Shown in pieces: positions 1 through 9,872 of a DNA stretch of 64,000 nt (position 1 is the stretch's first letter; each line of letters begins with the position of its first letter). The stretch is from Glossina fuscipes. Its lineage: Eukaryota > Arthropoda > Insecta > Diptera > Glossinidae. Position numbers and translations under genes: made by a program. The notes under the pieces were generated by a model. It had not been told where the DNA came from, searched no databases, and saw only the letters and a list, made by a program, of their open reading frames with translations. The stretch is taken from positions 381,057 through 445,056 of the forward strand of contig NW_023998516.1 in assembly GCF_014805625.2 (NCBI RefSeq). The letters are read 5' to 3'.

Positions 1-955
1 ATAGCTTGATAAGCTTGATTTCTCAGTTGGACGTATTGATAGCTTACTGTCGCCGTTCTACACTACAATAAATCAAACTATTTCTGCATCCGTTCCGATC
101 AAGCAATCCCGTCCTCGAAGCAGGTGTCCCCCGTGGTTTAAAAAGACAACTAAATATTACAAGAATAGGAAAACCAAACTTTTCAAAAAATTTTCGAATA
201 GTCAAGGCATAAATTTAATTCCCTCAACTAGTAATATTGTTGCAGATACCTTCAGCTTATTAAATCCTCTCTATTTGCTAATCCTAAATACTTTTTAATG
301 TTTGTTAATTCCAAAAGAAAAATCTCCATAAATTCCTCGCATGTTTCTTTTTATGGCTCTGACTCCTCGGATGATATTGAAACCTCAAATCTCTTGGCGG
401 AATATTTCCGACAAAACTTGTCGACTGCTAATTTCGATTTATTAGCAAACTATTCACATCCGATTACTAATTTGGTTTCAGTTCCCAATTTGATTATTTC
501 TGAAAATGACGTTTTTGAAGAGGTAAGCTCTGTAAAATATATATGTTCGCCTTGACCTGATGGAATTTCATTATGTATACTCATATCTTGTGCTGGCAAG
601 CTATGCGGTGTTATCTCAGAGATTTTTAACAAGTCCTTCAATTTAGGTGCTTTCCCTTTGCGTTGGAAGACTTGTTTCCTTATTCCTATTCACAAAAGTG
701 AAGTAGACAACTTGTAGAGAACTGCAGAGTTATGGCCAAGTTGAGTGTCTTGCTTACTGCTTATTTTTAACTTACTTTGTTATTATTGTTCTTCTTTTTT
801 ATCTTCCTTTTTATTGTATACTAGTTTTTAAAACAATTAGTGTAAGATTTTCTTTTAAGATGCACTGAATTTGACTGTAATTTCCTTTAGATGAATTTCA
901 TGTATAAATGGGTAAAATAAAATAAATAATAAAAGAAATAAATAGCCTGCACATC
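1..955 (+). mobile_element. Jockey/CR1-type LINE, 3' part (copy 1), cut by window edge
   Basis: The left window edge cuts this non-LTR retrotransposon. Residual coding sequence runs to about 735. It is followed by a 3' UTR and an A-rich tail made of ataaata-like units ending near 955. The same family recurs at 22.6-27.24 kb. The linker before the reverse transcriptase, the DDIETSNL motif, the phrase AKLSVL and the 3' UTR all align between copies, though with many substitutions. Directly after AKLSVL the sequence jumps to 3' UTR, so most of the reverse transcriptase was lost by internal deletion. No TSD can be tested because the 5' end is outside the window. Clade assignment (jockey versus CR1) is inferred from general RT style and the absence of RNase H, and is not secure. 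Confidence 0.75.
121..735 (+). pseudogene. Broken LINE ORF2 fragment (linker plus start of reverse transcriptase)
   Basis: Scattered frames encode the segment between endonuclease and RT. There is a PPWFKK-type linker motif near 130, then the longest open piece (298-555) with DDIETSNLLAEYF. Near 545 comes a C-S-P stretch where the GPDGIS motif of RT would lie; the frame there ends at a stop. Further fragments read LCGVISEIFNKSFNLGAF and then LRWKTC before the break. At least three frame changes or stops interrupt the coding sequence. There is no YADD, FSKAF or later RT motif because the rest is deleted. The product would be inactive. The assignment rests mainly on co-linearity with the longer copy at 24.1-25.3 kb. 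Confidence 0.65.
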
Positions 956-3529
956 GTTGGAAAGGCTTTAATAGAGGATTCACTCTCTGCTAGTTTCATT
1001 TTTTCACAGGGCGAGGTTTGCCCACAGTAGCTAAGCAAACTTTCGTTTTATTAACCTCATTTATGACATAGCGTCCTTTCAAATATTAATTAATTTGCAT
1101 AAAGTCATGTTTTGTTTACAATATTTTGTAAAAAAATTCTCGAAAAGTTTTATTTTAACTGTGTTTTGACTTAAATCTCTCCGAGGCTTCGTTTAACGAA
1201 ATTCTGTTAACGGCTTAACAGAGTTCTTTAAAAGAATTTCGGTTTGTGTCTTTGCTAGTTATATTAAACAAAAGTACGAAGTATTAAAATTTATACAATG
1301 AATGTGATGTACAATTGTAATAAGATGAATTTGTTTACAAAATGAAAAGTCTGTATTTACTCTAGGAAATCAATTTTATTATCTTCATTGCCTCTACAAC
1401 GCTCAATTAATATTCCCTGTTAACAGTTTCGCCGCGCGGATTAATCGAAGAAAGATGTTAACATCATATTGATTTTTGAGCGATTTTGGCGCGATGTTTC
1501 CGGTCTCGGTTTCGCGCAATATTCTCCCGATTGGTCGGTTGTTTTCATTTTCCTCTTATGCATAGGTCTAAGTCTCATCCTCCTTAATAATGGTTTCTGT
1601 GGCGTCCTGGTAGGTAAAAATCATTGTTTCACAGAGATTGTCAAAATCGGAAACAATACCTTTTGTGTCGTAGAAAGCCGAGCGCTTAAGGAAGGTAAAC
1701 CTCGCACCAAGTTGAAAAATTACTTTATTAGACTTTTTATACTATCACCGAAGAGTGAGGGGTATATTCATTTTGACGAAACTTTTGCAACGCCCAGAAG
1801 AAAGAATTTAATTTTCCTGCTTGTTCGTTTTAACGCTCGCCTCAGTTGATTCTGTCATTATGTGTAGCATTCCTCTGTGATGGTCTCGTTGGATTGGGTT
1901 AGCTCCTTATACGCTACATGCAGTTTTTTCTATCGTTACATTACACTGGACGAGATCATCCCACCCGCTATTCCGTGATTGATAATGTTCTACTTACGTT
2001 GCATTTCCGATACAGTATCGTAGTCACTTTTCATCATCGATCATGTTTTAGAGGGACTTTCTTTCGAAATAAACGGGTAAAGTGACGTTTCCCGAAACGG
2101 CGTTTCTTTTGCCGTAGAACTAGCTTTATTTCGATCTTTCAAAATCTATGTTTTGTATGATTCAATAAAATCAAACGTATTAAAAATGTAAGCTTAGTGA
2201 TAAGGCTTGAACATAAATGGATTTAGCTTATAGTCCGAATTATGGTCTTTCTCAGCTAAGAAATGTAATTCTAGATAAGATAAATTCTTCTCACTAAACT
2301 TAGTATCTCATGAAATACATTTCAGCGGGTCATATTAACTATCGTTCGTACCTTCAGCTGGTATATGAAACACAGTTATATACAGTTAACGCAGTTGTCA
2401 GATACGCGTTTGCCACGTGTTAGAAATATTATCCTGCATCTTGATTGTAAATTCACTTTTAGTTTCGTTCTAAATAAATAAATATATAAATATATTTTAT
2501 TCTAAAAAAAAAAAAAAAATTGTAAAACATTAACTCATTGCACTGTGTTTACAAAAAAAAAAGCTTTTTCCGAAAGATTTTAATAAAATTGGTACAAACA
2601 AGTCAGTGTTTTACAAATTTATTAAAATTTTGATACATTTTCTGTGCAGTGTGTAAAAATCTGCATTGGACATATGCGGAAATTAAAAAGAAACATATAT
2701 ATATAAACATATTCTCTTAAAAAAATAAATAAATAATCAATATTAGAAAAAAACCAACGTTAAAAATCTGAAGTGATTTAATTAAGTCGCTGGCATTATA
2801 TTTTTAAAATATTTGAGGAATACATAAACACATGGAATAAATTAGAAAATATATATAAATAAATAAATATTTGCGAACACAGGGGAAAATGAAATTAATA
2901 TGAAAAATTTAAAGCAAATATATTTGGATATGAAAGCATTAAAGAGTATGTGAACATTATTAAATTTTGATGACTAAATTTATTTAAACTCTACTCGACA
3001 ACTCCGTACACTAAGTAAGTGATCGTATAGAGAAAATAAATTAACTTAATGTACTGATAGACGGTGTATTATTCGATGAAAATAAATCAAAATGCTATAG
3101 TGGAACGCGGCCGGCCACAGAATACTCTTCACCCTTTCATTAAATACACTTACTCATACAACGATTTTTCAAAATGAGGGAAGTGGCCGAAAAATGCGAT
3201 CCGATCAGAGCAATTTTCTATGGTGTTCTTGCTTGACACTTCAATTTTATAAAAACATTTCAATAATTGCGGACTGTAGGTTAAACATAAAAAACAATAT
3301 ATAATAAAAGATAGGTTTTTCTCAAGTCCTTCCGAGTGTTGTATTCATCCGAACAAACTGAATGCATTCTTGTTCCACAATAAAAAAGACTACGATTCAC
3401 TTTGTGATAAATACTTTATACTTCTTTCATCCTTCGCCGCTCCAACTTACTGAACACATATTAGGATTGTAAGAGTGCACATGTCTGTTGGGCGATCAGA
3501 ATTTTTTGCTATATTGATAGTTAGTTAAA
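956..3529. other. Intergenic, no gene recognised
   Basis: AT-rich DNA without a recognisable gene. A 126-codon open frame at 1469-1849 has no recognisable domain, and its end runs into a family-1 repeat fragment. An A-run of 17 at 2503-2519, preceded by taaataaata-type sequence from 2470, could be the 3' tail of an old retroposed sequence, but I could not identify its body. Confidence 0.6.
1743..1806 (+). repeat. Family-1 dispersed repeat, short fragment
   Basis: Contains the family-1 core ggtatattcattttg, then cttttgcaacgcccagaag. The same order of words occurs in the longer copies at 6.66, 13.7 and 36.6 kb. Only the first module start is present. Confidence 0.6.
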
Positions 3530-3580
3530 ATGATGGTTATAAAAGATTCGGTCACTGCCGATTATAATTTTCTCATTGCT
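3530..3580 (+). repeat. Family-1 dispersed repeat, 3'-terminal fragment
   Basis: The words gatggttataaaagattcgg and gccgattataattttct match the end of the family-1 repeat seen inverted at 31.07 kb and, diverged, at 43.26 kb. Confidence 0.5.
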
Positions 3581-3976
3581 TCCGTAGACGACTCGTAGGT
3601 TACGAAACAAATAGTTGTGAAATATTTTTGGAATGCATTTATATTTTATAAACAAAATTCGAACATAAATTGCAAGCAATGCAAAGAGCAGGCGAAGATA
3701 TATTCATTTTATCATTTCGTTTGCAACACGAAGAAGAAATGCTCACGACATGTATATTCTTGATTTACCGAGAATTTTTAAACGAGTTCCCTTCTTCGAC
3801 TTGTTCGTTTGTTGTCGGCACCTTCCCGATTACAAAAATTAATAAAAACGATGACACATTAACAGAAATATTTTTTTATTGTATGGGCGCATTACTAGCT
3901 CCGAAATGCGGCCAAATGTGCAAACAAATAAAAAAGAATGAAAGGTCTAAAGAAATTTTAAATATTGCAAATAATT

Positions 3977-3988
3977 ATACATCGCAAG
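3977..3988. repeat. TSD, left copy, of I-clade LINE copy 1
   Basis: atacatcgcaag occurs here and again at 6118-6129, directly bracketing the LINE. The first three bases could belong to the TAA tail on the right side, so the secure duplication is 9-12 bp. Confidence 0.85.
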
Positions 3989-3989
3989 G

Positions 3990-5650
3990 TATTAGAAAAG
4001 ATTATGGCATCTAGATTATCTTGGTTTCTTGAGTCCAAGAACCTGATAACAAAGCAACAAGTTGGTTTCAAGCGGGGTAGAGGGTGCATCGACGCTCTGT
4101 TACATATTGATTATTTCACAAGCAAAGCAATTTCCGAACGAAATCACGTAACAATTCTCTCAATTGATTTCGAAAAAGCATTTGGCAGACTTGGTCTTCA
4201 TGTTATTTTAAGACTCTTGAAATCATGGAATGTTGGACCCAAATTCTTCAACTACATCAAATCATTCATGTCGCATCGGCGGTTCAAAGTTAGAATCAAC
4301 AATCATCTTTCTGATTCCTTTCCGCTAATGAATGGCATTCCGCAAGGATCTCCTCTCTCTGTCACGCTTTTCCAGATCGCTTTCAACGAAATTAGCAAAA
4401 TTCTTTGCCGTGTCCCAAGAGTGGAACATTGTCTCTACGCGGACGATGTATACATTTTTACAAAAGAAAAAGACAACACGAAAGCAATCAACATCCTCGA
4501 ATCTATTGCATGTGAGATCTCCACATGGGCAAACTCGTCAGGAGCTAAAATTTCTATACAAAAATCAAAAAAAATGCAAATTTGTCGAAAACAAATGTGC
4601 GATGCAGGAAACCTACTGATGCATATTAACGACTTACCAGTACTAAATGTGCAGACGCTCCATGTTCTCGGGCTCACGTTTTCCAACAATTATCGTTGGA
4701 AAGCACACTGTCTTCGGTTAAAAAACTCCCTTTTAACAAGGGTAAATTTCATACAGTACGTTGCTTGGAGAAGCCATGCCCATATTAACACTATCGCTTA
4801 TCTTACCAAAATGCTTGTGTTAAGCAAGATTGACTATGCTTTGATAATTTATGGCAATAGCTGCAAATCTAATATCTACATCCTTAAACCGGTCTATCAC
4901 CAAGCCGTTAGAGCAAGTTGTTATGCTTTTCGGACGACGCCCATAAATAATATTATAATTGAAACTGGTCTCCCAACCTTAGAAAATAGACTGTATGAGT
5001 TAAAAGCTAAAATAGTCCCTAAGCTTCTTAATTCAAACAAATCCATTCTCGGTGATGACGTAAGAAAGATTATTATTGCGAAGAAAATTCCAAAGTCACC
5101 ATCTGCAATTGATCATTGTTTGTGCATCGCAAAGGAATTGAACATTCCCTTAAAAATTTCCCGCTCTTTTGGTGTTAAGCCTCCCTGGATTTTGAAAGAC
5201 TGCTCTTTTGACATCTCACTGTCTATGCACAAGAAAGAAGATACTCCAAATTACGTCTTCAGGAATCTAATAGCTGAGAAAACCCAAGTATTGGACAATA
5301 CTGGTTGGAATCTTTTGTACACAGACGGCTCAAAATCTCCTGGTCTGCCTCCTGCTTGTGCGGTGGTAGATGCTACAGGACGGGTTCTTCTCAACCACAT
5401 ATTTCACGAAAGCACTTCAACTTTCATAACCGAAGCCAGAGCTATCCTTCACGCTGCCAACCTTGCCCATAAAAACAAACTCAAAACCGTTATTGTTACC
5501 GGCAGTTCGTCTGTATTACAAGCTGTTCGGAATCCTTCGACTTCGAGATGGAGCACCACCAACAAATTAAGGAATATAATTACTATAACCGACGGAAAAA
5601 TTAAAATGTTATTGGTACCAAGTCACATTGGCTTACTGGGAAATGAGCAG
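3990..5650 (+). pseudogene. I-clade LINE ORF2 fragment: reverse transcriptase and RNase H
   Basis: Translation is continuous from the truncation point to 5650. An upstream ATG at 3965 lies in flanking DNA and is fortuitous. RT motifs in order: RLSWFLESKNLI and QQVGFKRGRG (near 4010-4090), the FEKAF box, NGIPQGSPLSVTLFQ, and the catalytic LYADDVYIF near 4435-4460, intact. The RNase H domain follows from about 5315, with YTDGSKSPG (first Asp) and ITEARAILHAA (Glu). The third acidic position appears replaced, since VTGSSSV stands where a TDS-like motif is expected. PSHIGLLGNE is present, but the frame is lost directly after it, removing the last Asp region. The RT half could fold; the RNase H is probably dead. 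Confidence 0.85.
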
Positions 5651-5993
5651 AGTATGCTGCCGTCATCAATACTACTCTTGCATTAACCCTCAATTAACTC
5701 CACCTCTATATCCAACAAATGTTGAGAAAACCAAGATCCAAACATTTTCGAGAATTCGCCTTGGTCATACAATTGCAACTCACCAATGGATCCTAAAGAA
5801 GTCTTCTTCCCCAATCTGCAGTTGTGGACAAACTCTTACTATAAAGCACATTCTCTGCGACTGCCTCAACTTTTGCTTGGCTAGAAGTATTGCATTTGGA
5901 ACGATTAACCCTTTGAACATTCTACAATCAGCTTCAGAACAGAATATCAATTCTAGACATTACTTTATTAATACTACTAAGCTCATTATCTAA
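5647..5993 (+). pseudogene. I-clade LINE ORF2 C-terminus with CCHC-like motif, frameshifted
   Basis: After the frame loss near 5650, coding continues first in a second frame (AAVINTTLALTL, up to a stop near 5695) and then in a third (QLTPPLYPTNVEKTK, to 5993). So at least two frameshifts separate this tail from the RT. The tail contains IRLGHTIATHQW and the cysteine/histidine motif CSCGQTLTIKHILCDC, typical of the C-terminus of I-clade ORF2 proteins and thought to bind nucleic acid. The second frameshift is also present in the copy at 26.6 kb. Confidence 0.75.
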
Positions 5994-6117
5994 TGTACAT
6001 TTTATTATTCTTTTTTATAATTAGAGCCGATAGCCTGTGTTGCCAGTGCTCAATGTCTTTTTTTAGTCTAAGAATTCATTTCATTAGTCTAAAATTAAAA
6101 TAATAAAAATAATAATA

Positions 6118-6129
6118 ATACATCGCAAG
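6118..6129. repeat. TSD, right copy, of I-clade LINE copy 1
   Basis: atacatcgcaag, identical to 3977-3988, directly after the (TAA)n tail. Confidence 0.85.
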
Positions 6130-6654
6130 ACGAGTGCACATATCCGATACTGTTTTAAGACAAACGTTCGGATTTCTCTTTACACTTGATTAACTCGATG
6201 GTCGCAAGTATGGAATAAAATTTTTTTACGTATTGTCATTATTCAGTATTCCTTTATATTACGAAAATCTTGTAAGACAAATATTATAAGTTTTCATAAT
6301 TTTTTTTTTTTTATTTTGTTTTATTATGAGCCAATCGCTTAGATCGTGTCTCCCATTCGTGTATTGTATAACGCCCGTATAATTTTATTATTTATCAATA
6401 TTAATAAGATCTAAGTCCGATCTGTTTATTCGGCCAGTCTGCTGATGGAGTTGCCGAATTCAAAATACCCCTACAATAATTTTAAAAAAAGGCGTAGTCG
6501 ATCCTTAAGCTTACCTATAATGGAAATAACATAATGCAAAAAATTTTTAGAGAACTAAAATTTTCAAAATAAAAATTCAACGTTTACAATGCATGCAACT
6601 TATTACATTAAAAACGTCTATAAAAAATACCGCTTTAAATCTATTTTGATACGC
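6130..6654. other. Intergenic, nothing recognised
   Basis: AT-rich sequence with a T-run at 6300-6312 and no recognisable coding or RNA feature. Confidence 0.5.
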
Positions 6655-7140
6655 ATCGCCGAAAAATGGGGGGTATATTCATTTTGTCAAAGGTATGAAA
6701 CGCCCTGAAGAAAGCATCAGAGACCCTACAAAGTATGATTTAAGCATGTTCGTCTGTCCGTCTGACTGTTTGTCCGTATGGGTAATGTCTGTTATACACA
6801 TTCTCCCGGCCGCAAAAATGAAGCTGTCGACTTAAAATTTGTCAGAAACATTGGAGGTTCTTGCACCCAGCTTGATAATAAAAATGGGGCAGTCGAACGA
6901 AGGACACGCCCACAGCACCACGTAAACTGGGAACACCTCTGTTTTCCAAAAGTATTAAAAATTGGTTTTTTGCTCATTACTCATAGCATATATATAGCAG
7001 ATAAATACCCAAAAATTTTAATGCATGTTCTATGAGCGATGCTGTACCTGCATCTGTACAAAAATGGAAAAAAATTGACCTCGCCTATCCAATAGCATAA
7101 TAAATCTTTCAGGTCGCGGTAGAGATTTCCCACTTAACAA
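6655..7140 (+). repeat. Family-1 dispersed repeat
   Basis: Starts with ggggggtatattcattttg at 6667. It continues through gaaacgccctgaagaaagc, the tgttcgtctgtccgtctgac stretch, acacgcccacagcaccacg near 6903 and ttttttgctcattactcat. The order matches the copies at 13.7 kb and 42.6 kb. Open frames here are by-products of the repeat. The next copy lies head-on at 7145-7545. Confidence 0.75.
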
Positions 7141-7144
7141 TACC

Positions 7145-7545
7145 ATAATACTAAGGGTAAACAAGTAAGAAAATTATATTCGGTCATGTCCATACCATCT
7201 GCTGGAATTTATGTGTAGTCAGCAAAACACCAATATTTTATTCATTTTAAGAGACAGAGGTTTTCCCAATTTACGTGGTATTCGATCGATTTGGCCCATT
7301 TTCAATGCCAACCTGTGTGTAAGAATCTCCAATGTTTCCAGCAAGTTTGAAGTTTGCAACGAGTATAATGTTCACAACAGTCATTGCACAGATGGGCAGA
7401 CATACCGGTGGACATATTTAAATCCAGTTAGAATATGATCCTTATCAAGAATATATACACTCTGTGGGGTTTGTGATGCTTCCTTCTGGACGTTGCAAAA
7501 GTTTTGGCAAAATGAATAGACCCCTCATCTTTCGATGATGGGTGT
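7145..7545 (-). repeat. Family-1 dispersed repeat, opposite orientation
   Basis: Read on the minus strand it begins at a gatgggtgtaaa-like end near 7545. It then passes the attcattttgcc and ttgcaacgtccagaaggaag words, runs through the tatattcttgat block and the tgtccaccggtatgtctgcc stretch, and ends at cggtcat near 7190. Confidence 0.7.
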
Positions 7546-8189
7546 AAAGAAACTTATTTAAAAAACACGTATTTTCTTAAACTCTAACTTACTCTCTTTT
7601 TTCTTTATGCAGAATTATTTTAAAAGAAAAACAAATATAATCATAATAATAGCATGCGAAAGTTTTCTATAATTAACGCAACCGACAATTACAGTTAGAT
7701 TGTGCATCTGTTGATGACATTCGCACCATCATCATCACCACACCATACGTATTCACACATATATCGTACCAGCTAATGACGTCATTAGCAAATGATTACA
7801 AATTGTAAATAAATGTGTTCGCATGTACGTGTATATGAATACGAAAAAGAAAGTCTGAATGGATGCAGAGCCACTTGTTTTCTTTAGAATGTTCATGAAA
7901 TTATTAATTGATATAATAAATGGGTTCTGGGTTTTCCCACTTTCAATATAATGCAGATTTTGCTTAGTGTCAAGAGAAAAGAACGCTATTTTAAGTAATT
8001 TATTTCAACCATATGGACAATCGAATAATGCATAAGTATGCTAACGTTAAAAGCACGATTTATGAATTTCAAATACTTCATGCATTGGCCACTATTTGTA
8101 AATTAATTGTTGAATTTGAATGTAGGCGTTAAACTTAGTGATTATTGAATAGATGGAGAAAATTTTAAAGGAAAAAGTTTAATTTTTTT
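7546..8189. other. Intergenic, nothing recognised
   Basis: No coding, RNA or repeat feature seen apart from short AT-rich runs. Confidence 0.5.
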
Positions 8190-8850
8190 ATAGGCGCATC
8201 TTTGAAAAGTTCGGGGCATTTTCAAATTATTTTGCAGATCGACATCTTTATTTCTGCGAACGAGAGAAGGATTACCACAGATATTACACAGTTGCGCGGA
8301 AGGATAGATGGACGGATGAACGGATGAGCATGCTTAGGTGTATTCCGAATTGGAAACTGGCCAAGAAGTTATATATATATGGGCTTCTTTTGCGCGTTAT
8401 AGAGATATTGAGTAAGTGGTGTCAATTTTTTCCATTTTCGTACAAGTACCGCAGCATCGCCTATGGCATACACTCTCAAATTTTCATAGACTGATTTGCT
8501 GTAGTTTATGAGTACTCAGCAAAAAACTAATTCGTTATTACTTTTGAAAAGCAGGGGTGTTCCCAGTTTATGTGGTTACGATTGCCCCAGTTTTAATATC
8601 AAGCTGCATGCAAGAACTTCCAATGTTTCTGCCAAATTTGAAGCCGACAGTTTCACTTTTGCGGCCAAGAAAATGTGTGCAACAGACATTATACAGGCGG
8701 TTAGACGGACATGCCTAAATCAATTCAAAATTTCATGCTAATCAAGAATATATATACCTTGTGAGGTCCCTGAAGATTCCTTCTTGGCATTACAAATGAT
8801 TGACAAAATGAGTATAGCTTTCATCCTTGGGTGATGGGTATAATAGGACC
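8190..8850 (-). repeat. Family-1 dispersed repeat, two-module copy
   Basis: On the minus strand it begins near 8850 (gatgggtataataggacc on the plus strand) and passes the cattttgtcaatcat and ccaagaaggaatc words. After a middle section it reaches a second module near 8400 (plus-strand cttcttttgcgcgttata), followed by a ggatagatggacggatgaac stretch. The copy at 31.07-31.95 kb has the same two modules. Confidence 0.7.
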
Positions 8851-9109
8851 TATTTTTTTAAACTTATTAGAAAAAAACCCCGTTCGTATATTGCTAAGAA
8901 ACGCGTTAAAGGGCGAAGGAAGAAAGTGCTTTTCCACTAAATACCAATGGCAGCACTTTATAAGTCAATGGTTACAGTGTAAGCGCGCCCACTGTATTCT
9001 AGCTGCGGACAACTAACATCTGTTTACTAATCTCAAAATGGTTACTTTCATTTTAGTATAGGGTGTTTTAAAATTCACGCAAAGGGTAAATTTGATAGAA
9101 AATATTCGT

Positions 9110-9412
9110 TTACAAGTTTATAATCAAAAAATGTAAATTTTGTTCTGATTCATAAATTGTATAGTATAGAGCTGTGTACGCAAACGGGCATCGGGTAAAT
9201 GGCTTCCAGAGCTTTGCTTGCACATATAAGCTCTGTTGGTGTACTTCTGCGAGACCATTCTCAATGAATGTGTCTTGAATTTCGTTGGTGCAGGTAATAA
9301 ACTGATTGTTGTAGTCGGCCGATCTGTTGAAACACATGCCATTCACATCAATAGGTTGAAATTCGGGGTCAACTTCTTTGGCTATCGCATCGCGATATTA
9401 TTGCCTGACCAG
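9110..9412 (-). pseudogene. Possible decayed coding segment, unidentified
   Basis: On the minus strand a frame is open for about 97 codons, reading YRDAIAKEVDPEFQPIDV at its start and then NGMCFNRSADYNN. Composition is balanced rather than low-complexity, and the DNA is less AT-rich than its surroundings, which hints at former coding use. No family was recognised and no promoter, start or splice signals could be defined. A transposase or other element relic is possible. The open length is within what chance allows here, so this is a weak call. Confidence 0.2.
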
Positions 9413-9788
9413 CCATATTTTTGAAGAAACATTGTTCTTTGACGCCTTCAGAAAAAAAACTGCATCAAACACTGACACGATGTGAACGCATACGTTTCTC
9501 AACAATCATTCGTGGACTTCTATACACGTAGCTGCGACCACATTGTCGCATATTTAATCATGCATGAATATATGTATATACACAGATTTTGCGTCGTCGG
9601 TATTTTTTTTCTTTTCTATTTTTTAATATATAACGATTCACTCAGGGGATTGCTACTCGTGTAGCACAAGGATGAAAAAAGTCAGGAAAAAGAAAGAGGA
9701 AGGAAAAGTGTGGCCGCATCATAGCGGGTGTGTACCCAATTTATAAGTATTATACCTTTACCGAGTCACATCGGTCAAAAGTAAACTA

Positions 9789-9872
9789 TGCTGCCCATAA
9801 GAATTGAATCCCCAAACATTGACCTGGTAGTCGCGATTCTTACCCTCTAAGCTATTCATGCGGATAAGACCT
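9789..9872 (-). other. Degenerate tRNA-like sequence
   Basis: On the minus strand there is an A-box-like tagcttagagggtaagaa, then about 20 nt later a B-box-like ggggattcaattc. The spacing suits a tRNA. The D- and anticodon-stem pairings I tried are mostly broken, so it is not a working tRNA. It may be a tRNA pseudogene or the head of a second SINE family; no TAA tail is evident. Confidence 0.35.

Larger units (their letters stand above)
3989..6117 (+). mobile_element. 5'-truncated I-clade LINE (copy 1)
   Basis: A non-LTR retrotransposon of 2,129 bp with a complete 3' end and a TSD. It starts inside ORF2 at the first RT motifs and lacks ORF1 and the endonuclease. It ends in a UTR of about 125 bp and a (TAA)n tail, the tail type known from the Drosophila I factor. 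RT followed by RNase H and a C-terminal cysteine/histidine motif is the I-clade layout. A near-identical copy lies at 25431-27075. This 5'-truncated insertion carries none of the 5' half of the element. Confidence 0.9.

Noticed and set aside
1469..1849. 126-codon open frame
   Set aside because: No recognisable domain, and its C-terminal part is a family-1 repeat fragment. A few frames of this length are expected by chance in 64 kb of such DNA.
3670..4014. 114-codon frame before the I-clade LINE
   Set aside because: It crosses the LINE's 5' junction and TSD, so it cannot be an ancestral gene as it stands; no recognised similarity.
6842..7035. Small open frames within family-1 repeats on both strands
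   Set aside because: They are not conserved between repeat copies; the repeats appear non-coding.
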